A DNA stretch of 64,000 bases from Vasconcelosia minhoensis LEGE 07310 (GCF_015207255.1 NZ_JADEXG010000002.1:97016-161015), one strand, 5' to 3'; shown: positions 36,249 to 44,750, numbered from the stretch's first letter. The notes: generated from the sequence alone by a model not told the origin. Made by a program: numbers and translations.

Positions 36249-36523
36249 CTAGAAAAGTCTTTAATTACTTGACTTTTTACAATATCTAGTGAATGCCAAA
36301 GCTCGTGAACGCTAATTTCAGTCAAAGGAAGCTGTGTAGGAAACTTGCGGTTTGCATGCTTCAGTCATCTATCAAATGGTCTATTCAATTAGAGCTTGGC
36401 ATCTTCAACAAAATGGTCTTTAGACATCGTCAGCTCGTCTACTCGCTTAATCGAACGGTGCCTTTAATTTTTATTAAACGCCGTTCAATAATCAGCTAAC
36501 ACACCTGGTTTTTGGAGGTTCGA

Positions 36524-37414
36524 ATGTCTACCTTAGCTGCACCAATGTCTCTCAACGGGACAGTGGCGACCTATTGCTGGCATTGGCAAGGGCAGCCGAT
36601 CACCTGCATCTATGAAACCCTGGGCTCGGGCCAGCCGGTTTTGCTGCTGCCCGCCTTCAGTACGGTCTCTACCCGGGCTGAAATGGCGGCTTTGGCGACT
36701 CGGCTGGCTTCGACTCATCAGGTGACGGCGCTGGACTGGCCCGGTTTTGGCGAATCCGACCGGCCCCGGGTAGACTATCGGCCAGAGTTTTATCGGCAGT
36801 TTTTGCAAGACTTTGTCAGCGCCCGGTTCGACCAGCCGGTTGCCGTCGTTGCGGCGGGTCATGCGGCGGGGTATGCCCTGGCACTGCCGGACGCCTGGTC
36901 AAAGCTGGTGCTGGTGGCCCCTACCTGGCGCGGGCCGCTGACGGTGATGGGGGCACCGGAGGCCGTGCGCGGCGGGGTGAGGGAGCTGGTGCGATCGCCC
37001 CTAATTGGCCAGGCCCTCTACGGCCTGAACACCCAGCCCGCCTTTCTCAAATGGATGTACAGCCGCCATGTGTTTGTGGACGAATCCAAGCTGACGCCCG
37101 ACTACATTGCCCGGCGCCACCAGAGCACCCAGCAGCCCGGTGCCCGCTATGCACCCGCCGCGTTCGTCACCGGCGGCCTCGATCCGGTGCAAAGTCGGGC
37201 CAATATGCTGGCCTATTTTGAAAAACTAGCGGTGCCGGTAATGGTGATTGTGGCAGAGCAGGCTCCCTCCGCTTCGCGGGCCGAGATGGAGGCAATGGCC
37301 GACCAGCCCCAGGTACAGTCCGCTCGGCTGCCGGGCAGCTTAGGCCTGGCAGAAGAATATGGAAATGAGGTCGCCGCAGCCATTCTGCCCTTTTTGTCGG
37401 CTGTGTCAGAATAA
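36524..37414 (+). CDS. Alpha/beta hydrolase-fold protein with altered nucleophile elbow
   Basis: Alpha/beta-hydrolase-fold protein of about 296 aa. Clear fold markers are GQPVLLLPAF (oxyanion region), ALDWPGFGESDRPRVDY and a C-terminal LPGSLGLAEEY in the position of the catalytic-His loop. The nucleophile elbow reads AAGHAAGYAL, placing Ala where Ser normally stands in G-x-S-x-G, so the usual nucleophile is missing. Related cyanobacterial proteins share GHAAG as I recall, so this may be a conserved non-classical subfamily. GGAGG lies five bases before the ATG at 36524. A Uma2 gene follows 20 bp downstream. Confidence 0.8.
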   Translation: MSTLAAPMSLNGTVATYCWHWQGQPITCIYETLGSGQPVLLLPAFSTVSTRAEMAALATRLASTHQVTALDWPGFGESDRPRVDYRPEFYRQFLQDFVSARFDQPVAVVAAGHAAGYALALPDAWSKLVLVAPTWRGPLTVMGAPEAVRGGVRELVRSPLIGQALYGLNTQPAFLKWMYSRHVFVDESKLTPDYIARRHQSTQQPGARYAPAAFVTGGLDPVQSRANMLAYFEKLAVPVMVIVAEQAPSASRAEMEAMADQPQVQSARLPGSLGLAEEYGNEVAAAILPFLSAVSE

Positions 37415-37434
37415 TCACAGTTTGGAGAGTAGCC

Positions 37435-38124
37435 ATGCCCACCCCGATTAAGCCCTCAATACCGCTGCTGGAAAACGGTGACTGCCTGACCCAGGCCGAG
37501 TTTGAGCGCCGCTACAGGGCCATGCCCCAGCTGAAAAAAGCAGAACTGATCGAAGGTATGGTTTTTATGGCAGCCGCGCTTCGGGCAAACAGCCATGGCA
37601 ACCCCCACGCGCTGGTAATCGCCTGGCTTGGGGTCTACTATGCGGCAACCCCCGGCACCTATCTCGCGGACAACACCACGGTGCGGTTGGACATGGACAA
37701 TGAGCCGCAGCCAGATGCCCTTTTGCGGATTGAGCCAGCGGCTGGGGGACGGTCTCGAATTACTGAAGATGACTATATCCAGGGTGCACCGGAGCTGATT
37801 GTGGAGATTGCGGCGAGCAGCGCTGCCTACGACATGAATGTCAAGCTAAACGCGTATCGCCGTAACGCGGTGCAGGACTATATCGTCTGGCAAATGGTCG
37901 AAAATCGGATTCTCTGGCTTCATCTGGTCGAGGGGCAGTACGAGCGCTTGGAACCGTCGCAGGGACTGATTGAGAGTCCGACGTTTCCGGGATTGGTGCT
38001 GGCAGTAGAGGCAATGCAGCAGCGAGAGCTGGGAATCGTCCTGGCTCAGCTGCAGAAGAGTTTGGGGACAGCTGCTCACCAAGCCTATATTCAGAGGCTA
38101 GCTAGCTATGGACGTGCATGTTAA
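37435..38124 (+). CDS. Uma2 family endonuclease-like protein (DUF820)
   Basis: Member of the large cyanobacterial Uma2/DUF820 family with a PD-(D/E)xK nuclease fold, 229 aa. It contains QPDALLRIEP (catalytic Asp), then GAPELIVEIAASSAAYD with the E-x-E of the active site, and a following Lys/Tyr region (LNAYRRNAVQDYIVW). Such proteins are often expanded near mobile DNA; their biological role is not established. It lies 20 bp after the hydrolase gene, so the two are probably co-transcribed. A dense cluster of hairpin repeats starts just after its stop codon. Confidence 0.85.
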   Translation: MPTPIKPSIPLLENGDCLTQAEFERRYRAMPQLKKAELIEGMVFMAAALRANSHGNPHALVIAWLGVYYAATPGTYLADNTTVRLDMDNEPQPDALLRIEPAAGGRSRITEDDYIQGAPELIVEIAASSAAYDMNVKLNAYRRNAVQDYIVWQMVENRILWLHLVEGQYERLEPSQGLIESPTFPGLVLAVEAMQQRELGIVLAQLQKSLGTAAHQAYIQRLASYGRAC

Positions 38125-38149
38125 TAACGTACCAGCCATCAGCACCGGA

Positions 38150-38555
38150 GCCCACTCTTCGAGAAGAGCAAGCTCTACATCCCCAGCCCTTCTCCCGAGG
38201 GGAGAAGGGAGCCGGATTCAAAGTCCCTCTCCCCCGGGCTACTGTGTATACATAAATCGGAGCATGGCAGAGTATCGCGGATGGCCCACCCTTCGGGAAG
38301 AGCAAGCTCTACATCCCCCAGCCCCTTCTCCCAAATTTGGGAGAAGGGGAGCAAGAGCTTTTGGACTGCAAGGCTTTCACGGATTATAAAGTTTATTTGG
38401 TTACGAGCAGCTGACCAACTCAAAGTCCTTCTCCCAGTTTTGGGAGAAGGATTTAGGATGAGGGCTAAACACAGGCAGGAAAAGGGTTTCAGGGGTTGTG
38501 TATACACAGTAGCTCCCCCGGGAGAGGGATTTAGGGTGAGGGCGAACCGCTACGC
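38150..38555. repeat. Nested hairpin-repeat cluster
   Basis: This fills the 460-bp gap between Uma2 and the pRiA4b-like gene. Three fold-back units built on CCCTTCTCCC/GGGAGAAGGG lie at 38187-38209, 38322-38349 (perfect 28-bp palindrome) and 38426-38451. GAAGAGCAAGCTCTACATCC precedes the first two. GCTACTGTGTATACA (38238-38252) is repeated inverted at 38499-38513, enclosing about 245 bp. Reading frames crossing it are products of the repeats, not genes. Confidence 0.85.
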
Positions 38556-38584
38556 TATTTAATTGCCAGTCTCCCAGGGCATGG

Positions 38585-39151
38585 TCAGCGAATCCCCTTC
38601 AGCTGCTGATTGGTTTCCTCCAGGTCAAAATGCTCTGGGTCAAACTCACCATCGACCCATTCCAGCATGGACTCGTGCTCGGGGTGATCGGGCGTTTGGA
38701 TCGCTTCTAAAAATTCGGCGTAGCCCCAAATGCCGCCGCAGTCCTCTGGGGGGCAGGCCCGCTTACCCTTGATACAGATGGGATAGCGCACTTCAGGGTC
38801 CGCTGGCAGCACCTTCTCGACCAAGATTTTATGATCCCAGCCGTCGCCCATATCGTAGATGTAGGAGAACTTAAACTTTTCGCCGGTGACAACCTGATTC
38901 AATCGCACATTGCGCTCGCTGCGGATATCGAGATCGTATTCTGGCATCGGTTCGCCATAAGCTTCACCAAAAATGTCAAACTCATGCATGTGGCATTCAT
39001 ACCAGCCCATGGCCCGCTGGATAATTTTGTGTAGCTTACCCAAGGTAATGTCGCTGGCGACCTGCACCCGCCGCCAGATCGGCGGTCGTGCGCCGCTGAG
39101 GGTGATTTTGAGCTGATAAACCGTTGACGTCGCTTTTTTGGCGGGAGGCAT
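38585..39151 (-). CDS. Plasmid pRiA4b ORF-3 family protein
   Basis: Conserved protein of about 188 aa of the pRiA4b ORF-3 family. It is recognised from VYQLKITLSGARPPIWRRVQ, then HMHEFDIFGEAYG, FSYIYDMGDGWDHKI and the Cys-containing ACPPEDCGGIWGYAEFLEAI. The family is widespread on plasmids and chromosomes, and no biochemical role is established. The ATG at 39151 is chosen because it directly precedes the conserved start. A TTG at 39208 would add 19 poorly conserved residues. The 3' end abuts the repeat cluster. Confidence 0.88.
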   Translation of the reverse strand: MPPAKKATSTVYQLKITLSGARPPIWRRVQVASDITLGKLHKIIQRAMGWYECHMHEFDIFGEAYGEPMPEYDLDIRSERNVRLNQVVTGEKFKFSYIYDMGDGWDHKILVEKVLPADPEVRYPICIKGKRACPPEDCGGIWGYAEFLEAIQTPDHPEHESMLEWVDGEFDPEHFDLEETNQQLKGIR

Positions 39152-39300
39152 GGTTAGGAGGGTGACGCTATCTGTACTCAAATTCAGTGTAGGGGAGACG
39201 ATGCTCAACGGATCGCTATGTCGATTTTCTTATCCTTGGCAGCCGGAGATGAAAATTCCAGCCTAAGATGTGCGTAGCCCGCTCTCTAGGACCTAGTCTT

Positions 39301-39516
39301 ATGTCTATAGAATCCATTGGCAACCCGCCGCCAGCAGCCGACGAGCTGCGCGCCGAGATCGAAAAGCAGCTGCCGGATATCATCGCTAGCTTCAATCAGG
39401 TTTTGCAAGAGCAGTTTAGTTTTGAAGGCATCCGAGTAGGGGGATTCTCCGTCGTTCCTGCCGAAAACGCGACTGACGCGATCGCATGTGATGAAGAAAG
39501 CTGTTCTATTACCTGA
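39301..39516 (+). CDS. Small hypothetical acidic protein with C-terminal Cys pair
   Basis: About 71 aa starting at the ATG at 39301, with AGGA nine bases upstream. An in-frame ATG at 39268 has no clear ribosome site. I do not recognise it. The body is helical and acidic (ADELRAEIEKQLPDIIASFN), followed by FEGIRVGGFSVVPAEN, and ends CDEESCSIT with two Cys five residues apart. A strong terminator begins about 20 bp after the stop, supporting a real single-gene transcript. The layout of amphipathic helix plus short Cys/Ser/Thr tail recalls peptide precursors, but no modification enzyme is nearby. Confidence 0.6.
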   Translation: MSIESIGNPPPAADELRAEIEKQLPDIIASFNQVLQEQFSFEGIRVGGFSVVPAENATDAIACDEESCSIT

Positions 39517-39536
39517 TCTGCATGGCCAGACAGCAT

Positions 39537-39563
39537 AAAAGCCTGCTCAACGAGCAGGCTTTT
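39537..39563. terminator. Bidirectional terminator between small protein and tRNA-Pro
   Basis: A 12-bp perfect stem, AAAAGCCTGCTC with GAGCAGGCTTTT, around a 3-base loop. It gives a T-run in both directions, ending the plus-strand small gene and the minus-strand tRNA. Confidence 0.88.
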
Positions 39564-39568
39564 ATCAA

Positions 39569-39642
39569 TCGGAGCGGCGGGATTTGAACCCACGACCCCC
39601 ACTACCCCAAAGTGGTGCGCTACCAAGCTGCGCTACGCCCCG
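39569..39642 (-). tRNA. tRNA-Pro (anticodon GGG)
   Basis: The minus strand folds as a 74-nt tRNA without encoded CCA. The acceptor CGGGGCG pairs with CGCTCCG (one G-U). The D-arm is GCGCAGCTTGGTAGCGC, the anticodon stem CCACT/AGTGG has loop TTGGGGT, and the T-arm contains GGTTCAAATCC. Loop position 34-36 is GGG, decoding CCC/CCU proline codons. Confidence 0.95.
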
Positions 39643-39697
39643 GTACGCTTTCGCGCTTACCTAGGATAGCATGTTCAGCCGGAGGCGTAAGGGGGTT

Positions 39698-40342
39698 TTA
39701 CCGTTCGGGCGACATCAGCTGGATATTAGAAAATTGGTATACCTGCTCCGAGCCATCCTCTGAGCGGATTACCCGCTCGGTCAGGATGAAATAGTCGCCC
39801 ACTTTTTCGTACTCATCCCGGTATTCGCTGCGGCCCTGCTTGAGCTCGCCGGTCTTGGGGTCGTGGTAGACCGAGTCATAGGTGTGGGATAGGTAGCCCG
39901 CGCCGGTATCGTGGGAGTCAAAGGTGTTGATCGTTACGACGACGCCGTGGATATGGCGATGGACTAGCACAACTTCGTCATTGCGGACCTTATACCGGTC
40001 GCCTTCGGACTTGCCGCTGACCAAAATTTCGACGGCGCCGCTGTCGTCTACTTCGCCCAGCTCGAACTTATTTTTGCCATGGGTATCTTCAAACTCGCGG
40101 CGGACCCGGTGGATGGCGACTTCCCACAGCTGGCCCTTGACCATTTTGTGGGCTTCTTCATCGTCGATTCCGGCCACTTCAGCAGAGAGATCTGGGTTGA
40201 CCTGGGCCTTGCCGGTGAAGGTCTGGTCGCCGCGCCGGAAGGTGACGTCGGAGGTATAGCCGGGGAAGCTGCTATCCCAGGTATAGCGGTTTTCGTAGGC
40301 GGCCCGTAGCAATTCGCGGGCAGAGGTTTTAATGGCAGTCAT
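39698..40342 (-). CDS. DUF3386 family protein
   Basis: Conserved protein of 214 aa, found in cyanobacteria and plant plastids, without assigned function. Recognised by ELLRAAYENRYTWDSSFPGY, then FTGKAQVNPDLSAEVAGID, and the GYLSHTYDSVYHDPKTGEL region. No signal peptide or membrane helix, so it is probably cytosolic and beta-rich. It stands alone on the minus strand just upstream of tRNA-Pro on the same strand. The plant link suggests a photosynthesis- or pigment-related role, which is speculative. Confidence 0.88.
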   Translation of the reverse strand: MTAIKTSARELLRAAYENRYTWDSSFPGYTSDVTFRRGDQTFTGKAQVNPDLSAEVAGIDDEEAHKMVKGQLWEVAIHRVRREFEDTHGKNKFELGEVDDSGAVEILVSGKSEGDRYKVRNDEVVLVHRHIHGVVVTINTFDSHDTGAGYLSHTYDSVYHDPKTGELKQGRSEYRDEYEKVGDYFILTERVIRSEDGSEQVYQFSNIQLMSPER

Positions 40343-40402
40343 ACTAATTTTCTCAAATAGCGTTCTCTCTACTGTAAAAGGTCTGGCGGGGTTCTGCTGC
40401 TT

Positions 40403-40597
40403 TTAACGCCTCAGCTGGCAAGTTCGGGGAATCGCAATCTGGGCCACGCTGACCCGCAGGTGAACGTTAGGTCCCCAGTCCCGCTGATAAATCCAGCAGT
40501 ACCCATCCTGATATTTTTCCAGGATGAAATCGGGTAAGTCGTGGGGCTGCTCTTTCAAGCGGAGCGATATGCCGGGTCGAAGGGTGAGGCAGGCCAT
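40403..40597 (-). CDS. Small conserved hypothetical protein (~64 aa)
   Basis: Short protein of about 64 aa read from the ATG at 40597; an earlier GTG at 40606 would give three more residues. The centre LPDFILEKYQDGYCWIYQRD, then WGPNVHLRVSVAQI, resembles a small cyanobacterial family of basic proteins that I recall only as hypothetical. No membrane segment. It lies between the DUF3386 gene and the HtrA-type protease, all on the same strand, but gaps make co-transcription uncertain. Function unknown. Confidence 0.5.
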   Translation of the reverse strand: MACLTLRPGISLRLKEQPHDLPDFILEKYQDGYCWIYQRDWGPNVHLRVSVAQIAIPRTCQLRR

Positions 40598-40672
40598 GGA
40601 AAACACCTGATAACGCTGCGGTGGGCCTATAGTACCGCAAAGTAGTACGTTTGAACTGTATTATTCGCAACC

Positions 40673-41764
40673 TCATCCTCTCTGCGCTGGCAGCTGCTCC
40701 GGTCGCACCGTCACTTCCACGGCCTGATCCTGCCGCATCAGCTTAATCAGCAGCGGATTACCGACGCCGCTTTGGTCTAGGATTTGCTGAATTTTTTCGG
40801 CCTTGGTAACGGGCTGCTGCGCGATCGCTTGGATCACATCCCCCGGCCTCAGCCCGGCCCGCGCCGCGGGCGAATTGCGGATCACTTCCATCACCAGCAC
40901 GCCGGTTTGGGCCTCAATGCTGATATTCAACCGGGACATGCGGCTGATCTGCTGCTGGATGGCCGGGTTCAGCGTCAGCATCTGGACGCCGATGTAGGGA
41001 TGCTCCACCGGTTTACCGGCAATCAGCTGCTCGGCAATCCGCCGGGCCGTATTGATCGGGATGGCAAACCCCAGCCCCTGAGTGCCGCCGATGATGGCGG
41101 TGTTGACGCCGATGACTTCGCCTTGCTGGTTCAGCAGCGGGCCGCCGGAGTTGCCGGGGTTGATCGCCGCATCGGTTTGGATGAAGCCGACCCGGCGGTC
41201 GGGGACGCCAATGGCGCTGCTGGAGCGTTCCGTGGCGCTGATTACGCCGACGGTTACGGTTTCCTGGAGGCCTAGGGGATTGCCAATCGCGATCGCCCAC
41301 TGCCCCCGCTGCAGTTCGTCGGAGTCGCCCACCTGCACCACCGGCAGATTGATGTCAGAGCGCACCTGCACGACGGCGACGTCGGTAACCGGGTCCTTCC
41401 CTAAAACGCTGCCCTCCAGGAACTGGCCGTCTGGAAATAGCACCATCACCTGGTCGGCATTAGCGACGACGTGGGCATTAGTCAGCACATAGCCGCGCTC
41501 GTCAATCACAAAGCCGGAGCCAATCCCCTGCATCATGCCGCCCGGTGGGGCAGAGCGCGGACCGCCAAAGGGATTGAAAAAGCGCGGGACATTGCCCCCC
41601 AGGCCGCGGGAAACGTTGATCTGAACGACTGCGGGCTCAGCCGCCTCCACTGCCGAGGTGACAAAGTTGGGTTCGGCAGCCAGCGCAGCCGGCATCCAGC
41701 CCAGAAGGCAGCCTAAACAAAGGCCGATAGCGGCAACGCAGCGGATAATTAGTAGGCGAGTCAT
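40673..41764 (-). CDS. HtrA-type trypsin-like serine protease with PDZ domain
   Basis: Periplasmic or thylakoid-lumen quality-control protease of the DegP/HhoA/HhoB group, 363 aa. A signal peptide (LLIIRCVAAIGLCLGCLLGW, ending near ALAAEP) precedes the trypsin domain. The catalytic triad is His98 (TNAHVV), Asp128 (DVAVVQV) and Ser206 (GNSGGPLLN). A single C-terminal PDZ domain (~270-355) carries VIRNSPAARAGLRPGDVIQA. One PDZ is typical of cyanobacterial Hho proteases. It degrades or refolds damaged exported proteins under heat and light stress. Which of the three cyanobacterial paralogues it corresponds to cannot be decided here. Confidence 0.94.
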   Translation of the reverse strand: MTRLLIIRCVAAIGLCLGCLLGWMPAALAAEPNFVTSAVEAAEPAVVQINVSRGLGGNVPRFFNPFGGPRSAPPGGMMQGIGSGFVIDERGYVLTNAHVVANADQVMVLFPDGQFLEGSVLGKDPVTDVAVVQVRSDINLPVVQVGDSDELQRGQWAIAIGNPLGLQETVTVGVISATERSSSAIGVPDRRVGFIQTDAAINPGNSGGPLLNQQGEVIGVNTAIIGGTQGLGFAIPINTARRIAEQLIAGKPVEHPYIGVQMLTLNPAIQQQISRMSRLNISIEAQTGVLVMEVIRNSPAARAGLRPGDVIQAIAQQPVTKAEKIQQILDQSGVGNPLLIKLMRQDQAVEVTVRPEQLPAQRG

Positions 41765-42026
41765 CGGGAATCTATAAAAACGTTCTGCTGTTAGGCATAC
41801 CAGGTTTTAGCTGTGCTTTGCGTCTGCCTTTGGAGGCGACACAGTCAATAGGATTCAGAGTCGCTCTTTGCAAAACGGTTAGCCGACAAGTTGAAGCTTG
41901 AGCTATATTGACGGATGCTTCTATCAAGCTATAGGGTGGCAGCCCCAACTAGGTTACCGCCGCTGCCGAAGCTGCCAGCAAAGCCATTACATGCCACAAC
42001 CTGATTGACTGACAAATCTCTATCCC

Positions 42027-42092
42027 CTCATTCCCCCAGCCCCTTCTCCCACGCGGGAGAAGAAGGGGAGCTAGAGACCAAAGTCCTTCTCC
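42027..42092. repeat. Hairpin repeat of the CCCCTTCTCCC type
   Basis: CCCCTTCTCCC (42040-42050) pairs with GGGAGAAGAAGGGG ending at 42068, followed by AAAGTCCTTCTCCCC. It is the same family as the cluster at 38150-38555. It lies in the 41765-42106 gap between HtrA-like protease and MsrA, where nothing else is recognised. Confidence 0.75.
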
Positions 42093-42106
42093 CCTCTACC
42101 AATGGC

Positions 42107-42790
42107 CTAATCGTGAACCGGAGCCTCGTCGCCCCACAGCTCAGACAGGCGCTGGTCCCGACCGCAGCCAAAGCGATAGACCTTATAGCGGACGGGGTGG
42201 GTTTGATAGTAGTTTTGGTGGTAGTCTTCCGCCGGGTAGAATTCCGACGCAGGTAGCAGGTCGGTGGCAATTGGCTGGTCAAATTTATTAGAGGCTTTTA
42301 GCGATCGCTTAGACGCTTCGGCCAGCTGCCGCTGCTCCTCGTTCTGGTAGAAAATTGCTGAACGATACTGGCTGCCCTTATCGCAAAACTGGCCCTGGTC
42401 GTCCACCGGGTCGATGTTGTGCCAGAACACCGGCAGCAGCTCTTCGTAGCTGATCTGCTCGGGGTCATAGCGAACTTGAAGCGCTTCTACATGGCCCGTC
42501 GTGCCGGCGGAAACCTGCTGATAGCTGGGATTTTCCACCTCACCGCCGGTATAGCCCGAGATAGTAGAAACCACGCCGGGCAGCTGGTCGTAGGGCTTTT
42601 CCATACACCAGAAGCAGCCGCCTGCGAAAACAGCCTCGGCCAGCTGGCTATCGTCAGCGCTGATTAGCTGAGCCGTCTCTGATGCTGACTCTGCCGGCAC
42701 AGATGCACTGGGCTCGGCGCTGGAGCAGCTCAGCAGAGCCGTACTCAGAAGCAGTACGCTCAGCCAGGTGAAAACTTGTTTAATCCTCAT
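42107..42790 (-). CDS. msrA: Peptide-methionine (S)-S-oxide reductase
   Basis: MsrA repairs oxidised methionine (the S-epimer of the sulfoxide), 227 aa. The active-site motif GGCFWCMEKPYDQLPGV is present, with catalytic Cys59. Further family blocks are SGYTGGEVENPSYQQVSAG, GHVEALQVRYDP, and DPVDDQGQFCDKGSQYRSAI. The N-terminus ends in TALLSC with lipobox Cys22, so this copy is probably a lipoprotein acting in the periplasm rather than the cytosol. That is less common than cytosolic MsrA. It has its own transcript, divergent from the P450 gene. Reductant supply outside the cytoplasm is not encoded nearby. Confidence 0.94.
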   Translation of the reverse strand: MRIKQVFTWLSVLLLSTALLSCSSAEPSASVPAESASETAQLISADDSQLAEAVFAGGCFWCMEKPYDQLPGVVSTISGYTGGEVENPSYQQVSAGTTGHVEALQVRYDPEQISYEELLPVFWHNIDPVDDQGQFCDKGSQYRSAIFYQNEEQRQLAEASKRSLKASNKFDQPIATDLLPASEFYPAEDYHQNYYQTHPVRYKVYRFGCGRDQRLSELWGDEAPVHD

Positions 42791-42846
42791 TTATCCCGCA
42801 AGATCGGTTCATCTGCACCGATCTTAGCTTTTTTGCGACCTATCCT

Positions 42847-44151
42847 GTGACCTCTCTTCCCCTCCCCCCCGGACAGCTCGGGCTGCCCCTGATTGGCGAA
42901 ACGCCCAGCTTTCTACTCGATCCGCGCTTTGCTGCTAAACGTCAGCGGCGCTATGGCAATTTCTTCAAAACCCATATCCTCGGTTCGCCAACGGTAGTCT
43001 TTATTGGTCCAGAAGGCTGCGAATTTTTGCTCTCCAGCCACATGCAGCATTTTGCCTGGAAGGGGGGCTGGCCGCAGAATTTTCAGGAACTGCTGGGCGA
43101 ATCGCTATTTTTGCAGGATGGCGAAACCCACCGGCGCAATCGGCGGCTGATGATGCCCGCCTTTCACGGTAAGGCGCTGGAGGGCTACTTTTCGACAATG
43201 ATGAATCTAGCTGAGCAATATCAGCAGGACTGGGCGCAGCAGGACGAGCTGACCGTCTTTCCGGCGATGAAGCAGTTCACCTTCGAAGTGGCCAGCGTAC
43301 TGCTCGTCGGCAGCCCGCCCGGAGCGCCGATTGACCAGCTGTCGCAGTGGTTTACCGACCTGACCAACGGCCTGTTTGCCCCGCCGCTACGCTGGCGCTG
43401 GCTGCCCTATGGTCGAGCCCTGCGCGCCCGCGATCGCTTACTCACCTACATCGAAGAAATGATCCAAACTCGGCAGGCCAACCCCACCCAGGACGTGCTG
43501 GGGCTGCTGCTGCAAACTGAAGATGAGGCGGGCAATCGCCTCAGTCAGGAAGAGATTAAGGTGCAGACGCTGCTGATGCTGTTTGCCGGTCACGAGACCA
43601 CGACCTCGCTGCTGACATCGCTGATGATGATGCTGGGTCAGCATCCCGCTGTGCTCCAGCAGGCCCGAGAAGAGCAGGATGCACTAGCGGCTACCGGCAC
43701 CCTGACGCTCGATCAGCTGAAGCAAATGCCCTACCTCGACCAGGTGCTGAAAGAAACTGAGCGGCTGTATCCGCCGGTAGGAGGCGGCTTCCGGCAGGTA
43801 ATCAAGCCGTTTGAGTTCAAGGGCTACCGCGTCCCGGCTGGCTGGCTGGCGCTCTATCGGATCAATGAAACCAACAGAGCCGCTTATGCTGCGCCAGACC
43901 GGTTTGACCCGGATCGCTTTAGCCCGGGCCGGGCCGAACATAGGCCGTCAGACTACAGCCTGGTGTCCTTTGGCGGTGGCCCCCGGGTCTGCCTGGGCCT
44001 GGCCTTTGCCAAAATGGAGATGAAAATTTTTGCGGCCCTGCTGCTGCGGCGCTATACCTGGAGGCTTGCCGCCAACCAGGACCTGAGCATGAAGCCGATT
44101 CCCACCCTGCGACCGGCCTCGGGGCTAAAGCTCAGCCTGGCGCGACGCTAG
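42847..44151 (+). CDS. Cytochrome P450 (CYP120-like)
   Basis: Soluble heme monooxygenase of 434 aa resembling CYP120A1 of Synechocystis, a retinoid hydroxylase. It has a proline-rich start (LPLPPGQLGLPLIGETPSFL), the I-helix oxygen motif AGHETTTSLL, the K-helix ExxR (ETERLY region), and the heme loop FGGGPRVCLG with ligand Cys382. The start is a GTG at 42847, directly before the conserved PPG. It converges with the YHS gene with a 4-bp overlap. Retinoid or other terpenoid hydroxylation is the best guess; redox partners are not nearby. Confidence 0.93.
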   Translation: MTSLPLPPGQLGLPLIGETPSFLLDPRFAAKRQRRYGNFFKTHILGSPTVVFIGPEGCEFLLSSHMQHFAWKGGWPQNFQELLGESLFLQDGETHRRNRRLMMPAFHGKALEGYFSTMMNLAEQYQQDWAQQDELTVFPAMKQFTFEVASVLLVGSPPGAPIDQLSQWFTDLTNGLFAPPLRWRWLPYGRALRARDRLLTYIEEMIQTRQANPTQDVLGLLLQTEDEAGNRLSQEEIKVQTLLMLFAGHETTTSLLTSLMMMLGQHPAVLQQAREEQDALAATGTLTLDQLKQMPYLDQVLKETERLYPPVGGGFRQVIKPFEFKGYRVPAGWLALYRINETNRAAYAAPDRFDPDRFSPGRAEHRPSDYSLVSFGGGPRVCLGLAFAKMEMKIFAALLLRRYTWRLAANQDLSMKPIPTLRPASGLKLSLARR

Positions 44152-44723
44152 AGCAAAACATCCGGCCAGTTTTCATCGGCATCGGCGATATTGTCGGGAA
44201 CGTCCTTCAGCCAGCGCTCCTGAATCTTTTGGTTGAAATTGAGATAAAGCCGATTATCTACCACCGTCCAGGCTTCGGGGTCGATTGGCGCGATGTAACC
44301 CTGACTCACCGCCCAGGCGCAGAAGCCGCCGTACTGGGGCGCGTACTGCTCGGGACTGCTGGCAAAGCGATCGCGATTTTCGGCACTGGCAAACTGCCAG
44401 GTCACGCCTTCCCAGTCGTGGGTAAATTCTGAGCTACCGGGGACGTATTCGGCATCTGTGAAATAGGCGACGGGGTCGGCTCCCTTAATGGCCACGCCGT
44501 CTTCCTCGTAGACAACGTAGGGCTCAGTCTGCTCGGACGGCTCTGCTACCGCAGAAACGCCGTCTGCGGCGGCGGCGACATCGGCCTCAGCGGCGGACTC
44601 TGAAGAAAAGACTCGAGTGCTGGTCTTATTGCAGGCAAAGGTGCCCAAACTCAGAAAGAGCAGCGCTGCTAGCGATCGCTGGGTGAGAGAAAGACGGGGA
44701 ATCATAGGCCGACGGGCAAACAT
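44148..44723 (-). CDS. YHS domain lipoprotein
   Basis: Exported protein of 191 aa with a probable lipobox (LSLGTFAC). A low-complexity linker precedes the YHS-type domain. That domain reads GVAIKGADPVAYFTDAEYVP, followed by FTHDWEGVTWQFASAENRD, FASSPEQYAPQYGGFCAW and a LYLNFNQKIQERW end. YHS-like domains of this extracytoplasmic type occur next to redox and copper proteins and may bind metal or heme. Two ATGs are possible (44723 or 44705); both give a lipoprotein signal. It converges with the P450 gene. The ligand is unknown. Confidence 0.85.
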   Translation of the reverse strand: MFARRPMIPRLSLTQRSLAALLFLSLGTFACNKTSTRVFSSESAAEADVAAAADGVSAVAEPSEQTEPYVVYEEDGVAIKGADPVAYFTDAEYVPGSSEFTHDWEGVTWQFASAENRDRFASSPEQYAPQYGGFCAWAVSQGYIAPIDPEAWTVVDNRLYLNFNQKIQERWLKDVPDNIADADENWPDVLL

Positions 44724-44750
44724 CCAAATACAGCCTATCGGAAAAGCTGC

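Noticed and set aside
36293..36499. 68-codon frame before the alpha/beta hydrolase
   Set aside because: No ribosome site, no recognisable domain, AT-rich intergenic composition.
38108..38562. Several overlapping frames on both strands between Uma2 and the pRiA4b-like gene
   Set aside because: All run through the hairpin repeats; their peptides are translations of the palindromes.
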